Shown here: positions 8,969-17,958 of the stretch, in pieces
How the letters are laid out: each line of letters opens with the position of its first letter
Position numbering within the stretch: position 1 is the stretch's first letter
Origin: Bacteroidales bacterium
Lineage (GTDB): Bacteria > Bacteroidota > Bacteroidia > Bacteroidales > UBA932
DNA length: 64,000 nt
NCBI GenBank assembly: GCA_004552965.1
Contig: SFMU01000004.1
Span: forward strand, 65,402 to 129,401
Direction of reading: 5' to 3'
Notes under the pieces: generated by a model
The model's database searches: none
The model's input: only the letters and a program-made list of their open reading frames with translations
Told to the model about the DNA's origin: nothing
Program-made: the position numbers and the translations under genes

Positions 8969-10762
8969 TCAGATGGAGAGTTCCAGCCATCTGGTCTCCT
9001 TCTCATCAAGCAGCGCGGTGACTTCCGAGAACCTGGAAGCCATCCTTCCCAATTGGTCATGGTCGGTGATTCCCCCGTTCATGGCCGTCTCCAGTTCCTC
9101 CTTCTCCGAGGTAAGCAGAGCGATGTCCTTTTCGAGCTGTTCAAGTTCCCTCTGCTCCTTGTAGCTCAGTTTCCTCGGTCCGGAAGCCGGTCTGGATGCC
9201 GACGGAGAGCCGGGGGCCTGGACCGCCCTTCGCGTGCGTTCCTCCTCCTTCGCCTTTGCCTTGAGGGAGGCTTCATATTCCTTGATGTACTCCCTGTACT
9301 GGCTGTAGCTGCCGACAAAATCCTTGACGACACCGTCGCCGCAGAAAATGAAGAGATGGTCCACGAGCCTGTCCAGGAAATGACGGTCATGCGAAACTAT
9401 GATGAGAGTGCCGTTGAATTCCTTCAGGTACTCCTCCAGGATGTTCAGGGTCACGATGTCCAGATCGTTGGTAGGCTCATCCAGGACCAGCAGATTCGGC
9501 TGACGCATCAGGACGGTCAGCAGGTAGAGCCTCCTCTTTTCCCCGCCGGAAAGCTTGCTGATGCGGTTGTTCAGCATGTCATGCGGAAAGAGGAAACGGT
9601 TCAGCAGATGAGTGTCGTTCACCGTCTCCAGGACAGTCTGGTCCTCATCGAAATGCATTCCGCTCTGGCGGTAAAGTCCGATGTTCAGAGACTCCCCTCT
9701 CTCTATCGATCCGGACACCGTTCCGCCATCGCCCTGAAGTCCCATCAGAAGGTTGATGAAGGTTGTCTTCCCCACCCCGTTCCGTCCGACGATCCCGACT
9801 TTCTCGTAACGCTGGAACTTGTAGGTGAAGTCCTTGAGGTAGTACCTGTCGCCATAGCGGAAACTCAGGTCCTTGCAGTCGATGATCTTGGTTCCCAGCC
9901 GTGTAGCCTGGCCGAGTTCACCCATGTCCACCTTGCCGGTCCGATAGACCTGGCCGACCCTGTCCTTGAGCTCGTAGAAGGCATTCTTGCGGTACTTCGC
10001 CTTTCCGGTACGGGCACAAGGGCTGGCATGCATCCATTCCAGCTCCCTGCGGAAGAGATTCCTGACCCTGTCCGTCTCGGCATTGTAGTTGTCGATTCTC
10101 TCCTGCCTCTTTTCCAGGTAGTTCTGGTAGTCGCCCTTGTAGATGTAGACGGCTCCGTGGTCCATCTCCATCACCGTGTTGGCTACACTGTCGAGGAAAT
10201 ACCGGTCATGGGTCACCATCAGCAGGGTGCACCGGGCATGGGAAAGATAGTTCTCGAGGAACTCGATCGCATCTATGTCCAGATGGTTCGTAGGCTCGTC
10301 CATGATGTAGAAGTCCGCCTCGCTGGCAAGCATCACGACAATTGCCGTCCTCTTGATCTCGCCTCCCGAAAGAGTCTTCATCTGCCTGTCCCAGTCCGAC
10401 ATCCCGAACGAAGTCAGCAGCTGACGGATACGCAGCTCATATTCAGCGACATGCTCCGGATCCAGGTCCTTTGTCCACTTGCGTGAATCGGAGATGATCT
10501 GCTCCCAGACGGTGGCCTCGGGATCATAGGCATATTCCTGTTCGAGGAAAGCTATCCTGATGTCTTTCAGGAAGATGATCTTTCCCCCGGAATCGGAGCT
10601 GTCAGTCCCTGCAAGGATGCGGAGCAGACTGGTCTTTCCGGTTCCGTTGGGAGCGATCAGGGCAATCTTGTCGCCCTCGTTGATGTTGAATCCGATGTGC
10701 TCGAAAAGGACTTTCGGGCCATAGGACTTGGAGATGTTCTCTATCTGAAGGTATGATGGCAT
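8969..10762 (-). CDS. ABC-F ATPase, Uup-type
   Basis: Soluble duplicated ATPase of the ABC-F group, which acts on ribosomes or DNA rather than as a transporter. Two nucleotide-binding domains are present: Walker A APNGTGKTS with signature LSGGEIKRT, then GRNGVGKTT with LSGGEKRRL. An inter-domain linker with basic residues follows the first. The C-terminal 80 residues form a charged coiled coil (YKEQRELEQLEKDI, LTSEKEELETAM) characteristic of Uup, which is linked to transposon-excision precision and ribosome assembly. It has 597 aa and lies 16 bp downstream of the GH106 gene on the same strand. A more EttA-like paralogue is at 32190-33866. Confidence 0.88.
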   Translation of the reverse strand: MPSYLQIENISKSYGPKVLFEHIGFNINEGDKIALIAPNGTGKTSLLRILAGTDSSDSGGKIIFLKDIRIAFLEQEYAYDPEATVWEQIISDSRKWTKDLDPEHVAEYELRIRQLLTSFGMSDWDRQMKTLSGGEIKRTAIVVMLASEADFYIMDEPTNHLDIDAIEFLENYLSHARCTLLMVTHDRYFLDSVANTVMEMDHGAVYIYKGDYQNYLEKRQERIDNYNAETDRVRNLFRRELEWMHASPCARTGKAKYRKNAFYELKDRVGQVYRTGKVDMGELGQATRLGTKIIDCKDLSFRYGDRYYLKDFTYKFQRYEKVGIVGRNGVGKTTFINLLMGLQGDGGTVSGSIERGESLNIGLYRQSGMHFDEDQTVLETVNDTHLLNRFLFPHDMLNNRISKLSGGEKRRLYLLTVLMRQPNLLVLDEPTNDLDIVTLNILEEYLKEFNGTLIIVSHDRHFLDRLVDHLFIFCGDGVVKDFVGSYSQYREYIKEYEASLKAKAKEEERTRRAVQAPGSPSASRPASGPRKLSYKEQRELEQLEKDIALLTSEKEELETAMNGGITDHDQLGRMASRFSEVTALLDEKETRWLELSI

Positions 10763-10778
10763 AGGCTTGAATATGCTC

Positions 10779-13724
10779 TTATTCAGTCAGTTTCACGATC
10801 TTGACCGGGCCCATGAGACCCGATGGGGAGAGAGTGATGGTTTCCTTGCGGACTCCTCGGAAATCGTGTATGAGTTCGATATTGGTCGATGTGGTGCCCG
10901 GGATCTCAGGATGGAGCTGGTCGCCGGCAACCCGGTTATACCAGGAATTGACCACCTCGACTTCCAGAAGATTTGTGCCTTCCCGGAGTTCATCGGTCAC
11001 ATCGACCCTGAACGGGGCTGTCCAGACTATTCCCTTGTCGACGCCGTTGAGCCTGACCCGCGCGAAGCCCACATCCAGGACTGAGCCCAGTTCGACACAG
11101 AAGCGCGCGGAAGGAGTCCCGGTGGAGTCGAAGGTAAATTCTTTCGAATATGCCGCCGTCCCCGAGTAATACCTGACAGAGGCATCGGAGGAGAGGGACC
11201 AGTCCTGCAGGCTGTCGAAGACGACGTGGCCCGGGCCACCCTTCGCAGGGTCGAAGTACACATCCCAAGGACCTTCCAGAACCTGGCAGACTGTGACTTC
11301 AGGATAATTCGGCCGCACGTCATCGTGCCCTGAGACCTTTTCCTTCCACTCGTCAGCGGTCTTTTCATCCCTATCGAAGGCAATGAATATGCTGCCGCAC
11401 GGATCGAAACGCAGAGGAACGGTCACAGTCCGGCTTCCGCACTCGAAATCATCGAGCTTTCTGACCGACCCGTCCAGAGGGTTCCAGATTTCCGGCCTGC
11501 CTGCAGCCCTGAAGGTGAAGCGCGATTGTATCTCACGGTCGGCCATGTTGCTGATGAACCAGAAGTCCTTTCCCGCAATCCGGTAATGGATGTAGTCAAA
11601 GCTTGAGAGGTCGGAATCGGCAGTGAAGTCAGGCGGCAGCTGTTCCGCCCTGAAATATTCATTTGCCGTGATTCCCGTGAAGACTCTGCCCTTGCCGTAA
11701 TGATGGCACTCTCCTTTGACGGAGCCGTCCCAGATGCGACCGGCAAGGCTGGCGAATCTCTTCGCCGCGCGGGTTCCGCCCTTGAGACTGACACAAGCCT
11801 CCGGCTTATCCCCGATCACCGTGGCTCCCTTGCGCAGGAGCCGGGCAACCTTCTCCAGGACAGCCAGCGACAGGACCCGGTGAGAAGGCAGGACCAGGAC
11901 ACGGTACTCCATGCCGGAGCTGGTGACGAGCATTCCACGGTCGTCCACCTCAACACTCAGCAGAGCATTCTCATCGATTGCATCGAAATCGTAGCCCGGA
12001 AGGGTCCCTGCGATGTCGGAATGCTTGTAAGGAAGGACATTCGGCACATGGTCACCGTAGTAGTACAGGGCATCCGCGACGAAGCGGCCGTTCTGAACCA
12101 GGAACTGAACCCTTGTCAGATACTCCATGAACGGGGTTGATTCAGCCCACCAGGTCAGGCGCGGGTTTATGTGGGTGCCGGCGAAATATTCCTGCCCCGG
12201 AAGCCCCATTTCCTTCGGAGAGCAGGTGAAGGTGTGGAAATACACCCTGTTCAGACCGGCGCAGATCTCGTGGTCGAAAGAAGGCTTCTGGGCATGCCAG
12301 ATAAGGTCGTTCCAATGCGGGCCGATGGTAGTGAAAGACTCTGCGCCTACTATTTTCCTGCCGTAGACATGGGCTGCGGAAGAGGCCTGCTTCAGGAAGA
12401 AACGGTCTGCCGTCCTTGGCCTGTGCGGAGAGGGAGCCCAGAACTCGCTCATCATGATGTCGCTGTGAGAATAATTCTTGATTCCGTCCAGAGGACCGGC
12501 ATGAGGACCGGCGGATTCCGGCAGGATTGCCATGCCGTTGCGGTGGGCGAAGTCAGCAAACCGGCGGTAATGATTGTTGGCGACAGCATCAGCTATCGTC
12601 TTGCGGAAGTCGGCGAGGAAGGCATTGCTGGTGCTGATGTCATCCACGACAAAACCGGCAGCGACCGGCAGGTAGGGCAGCAGGTCATACCCCATGTAGT
12701 TTCTGAAATATTCCTCGAAACCCTTGCTCCAGTTCATTCCGCCGCACTCCCAGCTGTCAGTTTCCATGTACTTGAGCGTGCGCCCCACATGATGCGCCGC
12801 GTCATCCAGAATCGGCTGTACAACCTCGGAAACGTAGAAGTCGAAGGCTTCCGGGTCCATATAGTCCAGCACGAGGCCCTCCCATCCTTTTGAACAGGTA
12901 GAGACGACAGCTCCGGTACAAGTGTAGCCCATCCTGAGAACAACCCATTTTCCCTCAGGGCATTTCCACCTCAGCTGGCCATCTTCGGACATATGACCTG
13001 AGATGTCCCGGACCTGGGATGAACTGATCACGAAGGCAGGTTTGTCAGCACCTCTGAAGGCTTTCGGGTCGTTGGTCAGCAGGAAACGGCAGTCAGGAGC
13101 ACTGCCACCCAGCTCGTGGACTCCCATCTTGAGGTCAAGTCCTCTCACCGGCTCATCGGAGATGCGGGCGGAGTCGACAGGAAAAGCCAGCACGGCAATG
13201 TCCCTGTAGAAGCCCCGGCGGGAAGGAGGTTGCGGAAGGCTGACACTGACCTCAGTGCCACCTGAAATCTCTGTCCTTGAATATGTCAGCATCTTGGCAG
13301 CCTTCTCCGGAGTGATGAACGGACCGCCCAGATTCCAGCCGCTCTGGATGTTGAAGCCTATCTCCAGTCCAAGCCGCTCTGCCTCATCGAGGGCATGTAC
13401 GAAGAGCTTCCTCCATTCTTCAGACGCGAAAAGAGGCCCTGCAGGAATATCCCGGTTGCCTCTCTGGTTGTGGCCTCCGGCATCGAAGATCATGGCTCCG
13501 TGGAAGCCTTTCTCCTTCATTGCCTCAAGGTCGGAGGTAATTGCCTCGCGGGTCACGTTGCCGTTCAGCCACCACCACCAGCAGTCGGTGCCATATTCGG
13601 GTGAAGGCTTTATGAAGTTGTCCTCCAGGTCCGCCGTGGAATAATCCTGGTCCGGGATGGTCTGTGAATGGCCGGGGATCAGCAACGCGGCCATCAGGAA
13701 CAAAGATGCTGCAGTTCTCTTCAT
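10779..13724 (-). CDS. Secreted GH106-family alpha-L-rhamnosidase
   Basis: Large exported glycosidase (981 aa) resembling glycoside hydrolase family 106, whose members cleave terminal alpha-L-rhamnose from pectin (RG-I/RG-II) and other plant glycans by inversion. A signal peptide covers residues 1-20 (MKRTAASLFLMAALLIPGHS). The start of the catalytic barrel shows the family sequence WWWWLNGNVTREAI followed by GFHGAMIFDAGG. The C-terminal 200 residues form a jelly-roll-like domain (LNGVDKGIVW, NLLEVEVVNSWYN) as in GH106 enzymes. No SusC/D pair is adjacent. A hairpin separates it from the upstream Gfo/Idh gene. Substrate linkage cannot be judged from sequence alone. Confidence 0.85.
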   Translation of the reverse strand: MKRTAASLFLMAALLIPGHSQTIPDQDYSTADLEDNFIKPSPEYGTDCWWWWLNGNVTREAITSDLEAMKEKGFHGAMIFDAGGHNQRGNRDIPAGPLFASEEWRKLFVHALDEAERLGLEIGFNIQSGWNLGGPFITPEKAAKMLTYSRTEISGGTEVSVSLPQPPSRRGFYRDIAVLAFPVDSARISDEPVRGLDLKMGVHELGGSAPDCRFLLTNDPKAFRGADKPAFVISSSQVRDISGHMSEDGQLRWKCPEGKWVVLRMGYTCTGAVVSTCSKGWEGLVLDYMDPEAFDFYVSEVVQPILDDAAHHVGRTLKYMETDSWECGGMNWSKGFEEYFRNYMGYDLLPYLPVAAGFVVDDISTSNAFLADFRKTIADAVANNHYRRFADFAHRNGMAILPESAGPHAGPLDGIKNYSHSDIMMSEFWAPSPHRPRTADRFFLKQASSAAHVYGRKIVGAESFTTIGPHWNDLIWHAQKPSFDHEICAGLNRVYFHTFTCSPKEMGLPGQEYFAGTHINPRLTWWAESTPFMEYLTRVQFLVQNGRFVADALYYYGDHVPNVLPYKHSDIAGTLPGYDFDAIDENALLSVEVDDRGMLVTSSGMEYRVLVLPSHRVLSLAVLEKVARLLRKGATVIGDKPEACVSLKGGTRAAKRFASLAGRIWDGSVKGECHHYGKGRVFTGITANEYFRAEQLPPDFTADSDLSSFDYIHYRIAGKDFWFISNMADREIQSRFTFRAAGRPEIWNPLDGSVRKLDDFECGSRTVTVPLRFDPCGSIFIAFDRDEKTADEWKEKVSGHDDVRPNYPEVTVCQVLEGPWDVYFDPAKGGPGHVVFDSLQDWSLSSDASVRYYSGTAAYSKEFTFDSTGTPSARFCVELGSVLDVGFARVRLNGVDKGIVWTAPFRVDVTDELREGTNLLEVEVVNSWYNRVAGDQLHPEIPGTTSTNIELIHDFRGVRKETITLSPSGLMGPVKIVKLTE

Positions 13725-13732
13725 AGTTCCGG

Positions 13733-13777
13733 GATAAAGAGATGACCTCCCAAGCCTCTTGGACTTCGGAGGTCATC
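13733..13777 (-). terminator. Terminator-like stem-loop between Gfo/Idh gene and GH106 gene
   Basis: Read on the minus strand, a perfect 10-bp stem GATGACCTCC/GGAGGTCATC encloses a smaller CCAAG/CTTGG hairpin and is followed by TCTCTTTA. It ends 9 bp before the GH106 start, so it may terminate the upstream transcript or attenuate read-through into the glycosidase. Confidence 0.6.
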
Positions 13778-13806
13778 CGATGATTATTCAGTTGGAATGC
13801 AAGATA

Positions 13807-15135
13807 CTAGACATCGAGGAGGTTCTTGTAGCCTTCACGGTAGTCATAGTGCTTGAGGGCATTGGCTTCATCATCGTGCATGAACTTCTGGACGATAGGA
13901 TTCCAGACAAGCGGGCGTCCGAGTTCACCGGCAATGATACCGATGTTGCACATGTTGCATGATGAATGGCCGACCTCGACAGGGACATTAGGATCGATAC
14001 GGGACTTGACCGACTCTATGAACACGCGGTGATGGCCTGCACGAGCCTCGAAAGGAACCGAATTGTCGGTCACCTTCATCTCGAACTTAGGATCCGAGGC
14101 ATAGAGGTTGCCGCGATGTACTGCAATCCAGCCCTCATCACCGTAGATCTTGACTCCCTGACCCTTGTCATCGAAAGTGGTTTCCTCGACAACTACGCCA
14201 TTGTCATATTTGTAGGTCAGGTTCTTGTAGAAGCTGTATCCCGGAGGAATGACCTCGGTAGGGCCGCTGCCGTCCTTTCCGAGAGCCCACTGGACGATGT
14301 CGAACATGTGTGCGCCCCAGTCGGTCATGTAGCCGCCGCCGGTCTTCTTGTACCAGCGCCATGCGCCCCAGCAGTTCTCGTTGCCGTTCTCATTGAGGAG
14401 AGGATCGATGTCCGGATAGTAGTAGACATAGTCGCTTTCGGCAAGAGGACCGAGCCATCTCTCCCAATCAAGTCCTGCAGGAACAGCTTCCTTCTGACGC
14501 GGGCACTTGACAGGGAATGGCTGTCCGTCCCAACGGCCGACGAAAAGCTCGACCTTGCGGATCTGTCCGAGTTCGCCTTCGCGGGCCATGTTGGCTGCGT
14601 GGATGAACTCCTCGCTCGATCTCTGCTGGCTTCCGACCTGAAGGATGCGGTTGTACTTGCGAACTGCCTTTACAAGCTGCTGTCCCTCGTAGATGGTGAG
14701 GGTCATAGGCTTCTCGAGATAGACATCCTTTCCGGCCTTGCAGGCTGCAATGGCGATGGCAGCATGCCAGTGGTCAGGAGTGGCGATGACGACAGCATCG
14801 ATGTCCTCGCGGGCAAGAAGATCGTTGTAATCGACATACATGGCAGGAGCGGCCTTCTTAAGACCTTTCTCCTGATAGTACTTGGTAACGATGTTCTCGA
14901 AACGGTCGCGTTTGATGTCATAGACATCGCAACCGGCAACTACCAGCACATCTTCCATGTTGATGAAACTGCTGAGAAGGTAGTTGGCCTGCTGACCAAG
15001 TCCGATGAAACCGAGTCTGATCTTGTCGTTGGCTGCGGTCTTTTTCTTTGGTGTTGCCGCCATCATTGCAGAAGGAGCTACCATTGTGCCGGCAAGTCCG
15101 AGAGCAGAGGCTTTGAGGAAATCACGTCTTTCCAT
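13807..15135 (-). CDS. Tat-exported Gfo/Idh/MocA family oxidoreductase
   Basis: NAD(P)-dependent oxidoreductase of the Gfo/Idh/MocA family with a twin-arginine leader (MERRDFLKASALGLAG, residues 1-16), so it should be exported folded with its cofactor. The Rossmann motif is GFIGLGQQA near residue 43. The catalytic-region motif EKPMTL (family consensus EKP) is near residue 141. A 442-aa exported member next to a rhamnosidase suggests a role in oxidising or cleaving a released sugar, but the substrate is unknown. I see no GGHP-type signature that would place it in GH109. Confidence 0.87.
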   Translation of the reverse strand: MERRDFLKASALGLAGTMVAPSAMMAATPKKKTAANDKIRLGFIGLGQQANYLLSSFINMEDVLVVAGCDVYDIKRDRFENIVTKYYQEKGLKKAAPAMYVDYNDLLAREDIDAVVIATPDHWHAAIAIAACKAGKDVYLEKPMTLTIYEGQQLVKAVRKYNRILQVGSQQRSSEEFIHAANMAREGELGQIRKVELFVGRWDGQPFPVKCPRQKEAVPAGLDWERWLGPLAESDYVYYYPDIDPLLNENGNENCWGAWRWYKKTGGGYMTDWGAHMFDIVQWALGKDGSGPTEVIPPGYSFYKNLTYKYDNGVVVEETTFDDKGQGVKIYGDEGWIAVHRGNLYASDPKFEMKVTDNSVPFEARAGHHRVFIESVKSRIDPNVPVEVGHSSCNMCNIGIIAGELGRPLVWNPIVQKFMHDDEANALKHYDYREGYKNLLDV

Positions 15136-15365
15136 AAAAAATAAAGAAATTTATTGGTTATGAGTATATTCAGTTCCTATCAGCAAGCCCTTCCCGTCTG
15201 CTGTCCATACGATACGGGGACAGGGATGCATACGGATTGTAATATTAGAAAATATTCAGCAATAATCCAACATCCACGCACACCTTCCGATGGATAATGC
15301 AGTTCATCCCGGGGAACACTGCGCGCCGGACGGAAGAATGCCGCGCCGGCCTCATGGCGGGTCCG
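15136..15365. other. 230-bp intergenic region without a gene
   Basis: Holds the AT-rich leader of the Gfo/Idh gene, a CTGTCC/GGACAG inverted repeat near 15200-15225, two ATATTC motifs and, next to the PanE stop, a GC-rich GCCGG/CCGGC stem near 15325-15352 that could end the PanE transcript. No TAnnTTTG motif was found for the Gfo/Idh gene. Confidence 0.5.
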
Positions 15366-16382
15366 CTATCCGAACAGGCTGACGTTGGAGAATTCCGGAC
15401 GGAGCTCCCCGGCCTCGATCCTGTGAACGATCTCGACCACCTTGTCGCCGCAAGGTGTCGGGACACCGACCTTGCGCCCCTGAGCAGACACCACGCCGTT
15501 GATGGAATCCACCTCTGTCATCTTCCCCTTTTCAAGGTCCTGCAGCATGCTGGCCTTGAGAAGAGCATGCTTTCTGATGGCAATCGGGATAAGGAAGAAG
15601 GAAATTGCCTTCTTCAGAGGATTATGGTAATCCAGAAGTCTGACGACATCCTTGCCCTGGATCGGTTCTATGCGTATTCCTGAAGCAGCGCAGACATCTA
15701 TGCATTCCTTGATGAGAGCCTGGACCACACGGCGCGAACGCTTGTCGGCAGCCACTTCCCCGAAGGTACAGCCCAGGCAGGCGCTCATGCCGGAAAAGGC
15801 CGCATTCACCAGCAGCTTGCTCCATCTGACCCCGATGAAATTATCTTCCACCTCGACCGGTCCCATCAGTTCGAGAAGAGCCCTGACATCGTCGAAATGG
15901 TTGGCCTTGACGCCGGAGATGGTACCCATCGAGAATGTCAGGCTGTCGGGTGAACTGGTGAGGGAGCACTCCCCTCCATCCTTCATCGTGGCACCCCAGG
16001 CAACCGCGCAACCGATGGTCCTCGGTTCCCCGACAATCTCACTCACCTGGATTTCGGGAAGTCCGTTCTGCATAGTGACAAGCACCCCGTCTTCAGCAAG
16101 ATAGTCTTTCAGGAAATTGACGACCCCGGCATTGAACTGTTGCTTGGTCATCAGGAATATGATGTCATACAGCCCGCTCATATCCTCAGGAGTGAGGGCT
16201 GTGACCTTCTGGGTAAAGTTGACCGTGCCGGTAATCCTTGCCCCATGGCTCCGCAGAGCCTCGACATGAGCCTTGTTCCTGTTTATCAAATCGACATGCT
16301 GTCCATTCTTCTCCATAAAGGCTCCAAGGACAGTTCCCAGGGACCCGGCTCCATAAATTGCAATCCGCATCCGCATATTCAA
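15366..16382 (-). CDS. 2-dehydropantoate 2-reductase family protein (PanE/ApbA)
   Basis: NADPH-dependent ketopantoate reductase family, a step in pantothenate and coenzyme A synthesis. The N-terminal Rossmann motif IAIYGAGSLGTVLG is clear; the substrate-side KLLVNAAFSGMSACLGCTFG matches the family's K-x-x-x-N-x-x-x-x-x-x-x-A motif (normally KLxxNxxxNxxxAL), with S or G in place of the usual second Asn. With 338 aa it is slightly longer than E. coli PanE. The Met at 16370 (MRIAIYG) is a likely alternative start. A TATATTTG -7 box lies 17 bp upstream. Many ApbA homologues act on other 2-ketoacids, so the exact substrate is uncertain. Confidence 0.82.
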   Translation of the reverse strand: MNMRMRIAIYGAGSLGTVLGAFMEKNGQHVDLINRNKAHVEALRSHGARITGTVNFTQKVTALTPEDMSGLYDIIFLMTKQQFNAGVVNFLKDYLAEDGVLVTMQNGLPEIQVSEIVGEPRTIGCAVAWGATMKDGGECSLTSSPDSLTFSMGTISGVKANHFDDVRALLELMGPVEVEDNFIGVRWSKLLVNAAFSGMSACLGCTFGEVAADKRSRRVVQALIKECIDVCAASGIRIEPIQGKDVVRLLDYHNPLKKAISFFLIPIAIRKHALLKASMLQDLEKGKMTEVDSINGVVSAQGRKVGVPTPCGDKVVEIVHRIEAGELRPEFSNVSLFG

Positions 16383-16398
16383 AATAAGTCTGAGTAAA

Positions 16399-16406
16399 CA
16401 AATATA
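16399..16406 (-). promoter_or_regulatory. -7 promoter element for PanE-like gene
   Basis: TATATTTG on the minus strand matches the Bacteroidota sigma-ABfr -7 consensus TAnnTTTG and lies 17 bp before the start. It is divergent from the promoter at 16420. Confidence 0.55.
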
Positions 16407-16419
16407 AAGAAAATATGCA

Positions 16420-16427
16420 TATCTTTG
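16420..16427 (+). promoter_or_regulatory. -7 promoter element for TetR-GNAT gene
   Basis: TATCTTTG lies 19 bp before the ATG at 16446 in the 63-bp divergent spacer, so the leader would be about 10 nt. Confidence 0.6.
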
Positions 16428-16445
16428 TTATAATTAAGGTTCTAT

Positions 16446-17582
16446 ATGCCCAGAAAAGTCCAATATACGAAAGAGCAGATCGTCCAGGTGGCCATAGACA
16501 TCATCCGCAAGGATGGTACCTCTGCCCTGTCGTCCCGCAGCATAAGCAAGGCATTGGGCTGTTCGATAAGCCCGATCTTCAGGACTTATTCCTCGATGGA
16601 AGAGCTGATGGATGACGTACGCAAAAAAGCCGAGAAGATCTTCATCGACTATGTCTCCGATGTCTACGACTACACACCGGCTTTCAAGGAGTTCGGGATG
16701 AGGCTCATCCGCTTCTCGAAGATGGAGCCGAACCTGTTCTTTTTCATGTTTCTGGACATGGGCAGCAAGAACGATTCGGTGGATGAGATCGCAAGGAAAT
16801 GCCTGCACCAGATCATTGTGGCCTACGGCATAACCATGGATCAGGCTGAATATCTGTATTCGCAGACCTGGCCTTTCGTCCTGGGTCTTGCGCAGCTCTG
16901 CAACAAGAACCCCGGCATATTCACGAAAGAATACGTTTCCCTCTCTCTGTCGATGCAGTTTGCCGCCCTCCTGACGCTCATCAAATCCGGAGGAGAGGTC
17001 CTCAACATCGAACCGCGCCTTATCCCTGAGGGGGAAAGGGTATTCCTGCGCAGATGGCACGATTCGGATACCGACGAGCTGTTCGCCCTTGCCAGCGATC
17101 CCGACGTGGGTCCGCGCGCCGGCTGGAAGCCGCACACCAGCATAGAGGAGAGCTCCGAGATAATCCGGAGATACCTGTCGACCCCCGGCACATTTGCCAT
17201 TGTCCTGAAAGAGACAGGAGCGATTGTCGGCTGCATCGGCTATCACATCGCCGCGAACAGCAACATCCCGATTGCACCGGACGAGAACGAAGTCGGCTAT
17301 TGGATAGCGAAACCGTACTGGAACCGAGGTCTTTGCACCGAAGCCCTCGGGCTGCTTATCGAGCATTGCAAAAGGCTGAAAATGTTCAGGAATATGTACG
17401 GAACGCATTTCCTGGACAATCCGGCATCCGGCCGTGTAATGGAAAAATGCGGCTTCACGGACACGGGAGTCCGCCGCAACTGCCCATCCCTGGCCATAGG
17501 CTCTGACAAGGAGGTCAGAGTCATGAAGCTGGAAATCAGCAGTGCGGAGAATTCTCCGACACTCTCTGAATCGTCAAGCTGA
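16446..17582 (+). CDS. TetR-type DNA-binding domain fused to GNAT acetyltransferase
   Basis: Two-domain protein of 378 aa. Residues 8-60 form a TetR-type helix-turn-helix (QIVQVAIDII, LSSRSISKALGCSISPIF), and residues 65-185 form an all-helical TetR-like core. From about residue 192 there is a GNAT acetyltransferase of the RimJ type: RLIPEGERVFLRRW, GAIVGCIGYHIA, then the acetyl-CoA loop region NEVGYWIAKPYWNRGLCTEA at 281-300. Such a fusion could make acetyltransferase activity or acetyl-CoA a signal for repressor function, or let the enzyme regulate its own gene; this is inference. The ORF is continuous with no frameshift. Confidence 0.85.
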   Translation: MPRKVQYTKEQIVQVAIDIIRKDGTSALSSRSISKALGCSISPIFRTYSSMEELMDDVRKKAEKIFIDYVSDVYDYTPAFKEFGMRLIRFSKMEPNLFFFMFLDMGSKNDSVDEIARKCLHQIIVAYGITMDQAEYLYSQTWPFVLGLAQLCNKNPGIFTKEYVSLSLSMQFAALLTLIKSGGEVLNIEPRLIPEGERVFLRRWHDSDTDELFALASDPDVGPRAGWKPHTSIEESSEIIRRYLSTPGTFAIVLKETGAIVGCIGYHIAANSNIPIAPDENEVGYWIAKPYWNRGLCTEALGLLIEHCKRLKMFRNMYGTHFLDNPASGRVMEKCGFTDTGVRRNCPSLAIGSDKEVRVMKLEISSAENSPTLSESSS

Positions 17583-17920
17583 CCCCGGACAGTCTCAGCC
17601 TGCAGAAAGGCAGCCTTGTTCTGGAGTATTTCAGGTCAATTGAAGACTGCGGTTTCTCAGCGAATCCCGGCACCGTCTTGAAAGGCAGAATCACATTCGG
17701 TCCGGAAGTGCGCAAGTTCCGCCCGGACAACGAAGACAAGGATTATTGGGTCATCGACAAGTCAGGCTACCTTCAGGAGAGATACAATGAGTCAGGCGCG
17801 GCCGAGTGGTCTGCCGACGCAGAGCTCGAAGTCAGGCAGACCGACAGCTCTGCTTCCGAATTCGGCAGCGAATATGCCGGGACGCTCCAGGTCCTCAGAA
17901 TCATCAGCTGCGGCGATTGA
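17570..17920 (+). pseudogene. Open frame without start codon after TetR-GNAT gene
   Basis: A frame opening right after a stop at 17567 runs 116 codons to 17920 and overlaps the end of the TetR-GNAT gene by 13 bp in another frame. It has no ATG until 17678 (80 codons). The sequence looks protein-like, with alternating beta-strand character (GRITFGPEVRKF, DKDYWVIDKSGYLQERY, YAGTLQVLRIIS) and codon use like the neighbours. Explanations: a truncated gene whose 5' end was lost, use of a non-AUG start, or coupling to the upstream gene. I do not recognise the family. Confidence 0.4.
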
Positions 17921-17958
17921 CGTTCCGGGCTTGGCCCCGATCAAGACAAGCGGCTTTC

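Noticed and set aside
9053..10486. 477-codon plus-strand frame opposite the ABC-F gene
   Set aside because: Antisense shadow of a clear ABC-F protein; the translation has no recognisable domain.
13807..15135. GH109 alpha-N-acetylgalactosaminidase
   Set aside because: A Tat leader and Gfo/Idh fold fit, but I see no GGHP-type GH109 signature.
13966..15144. 392-codon plus-strand frame opposite the Gfo/Idh gene
   Set aside because: The minus-strand product is an unmistakable oxidoreductase; the opposite frame is compositionally a mirror.
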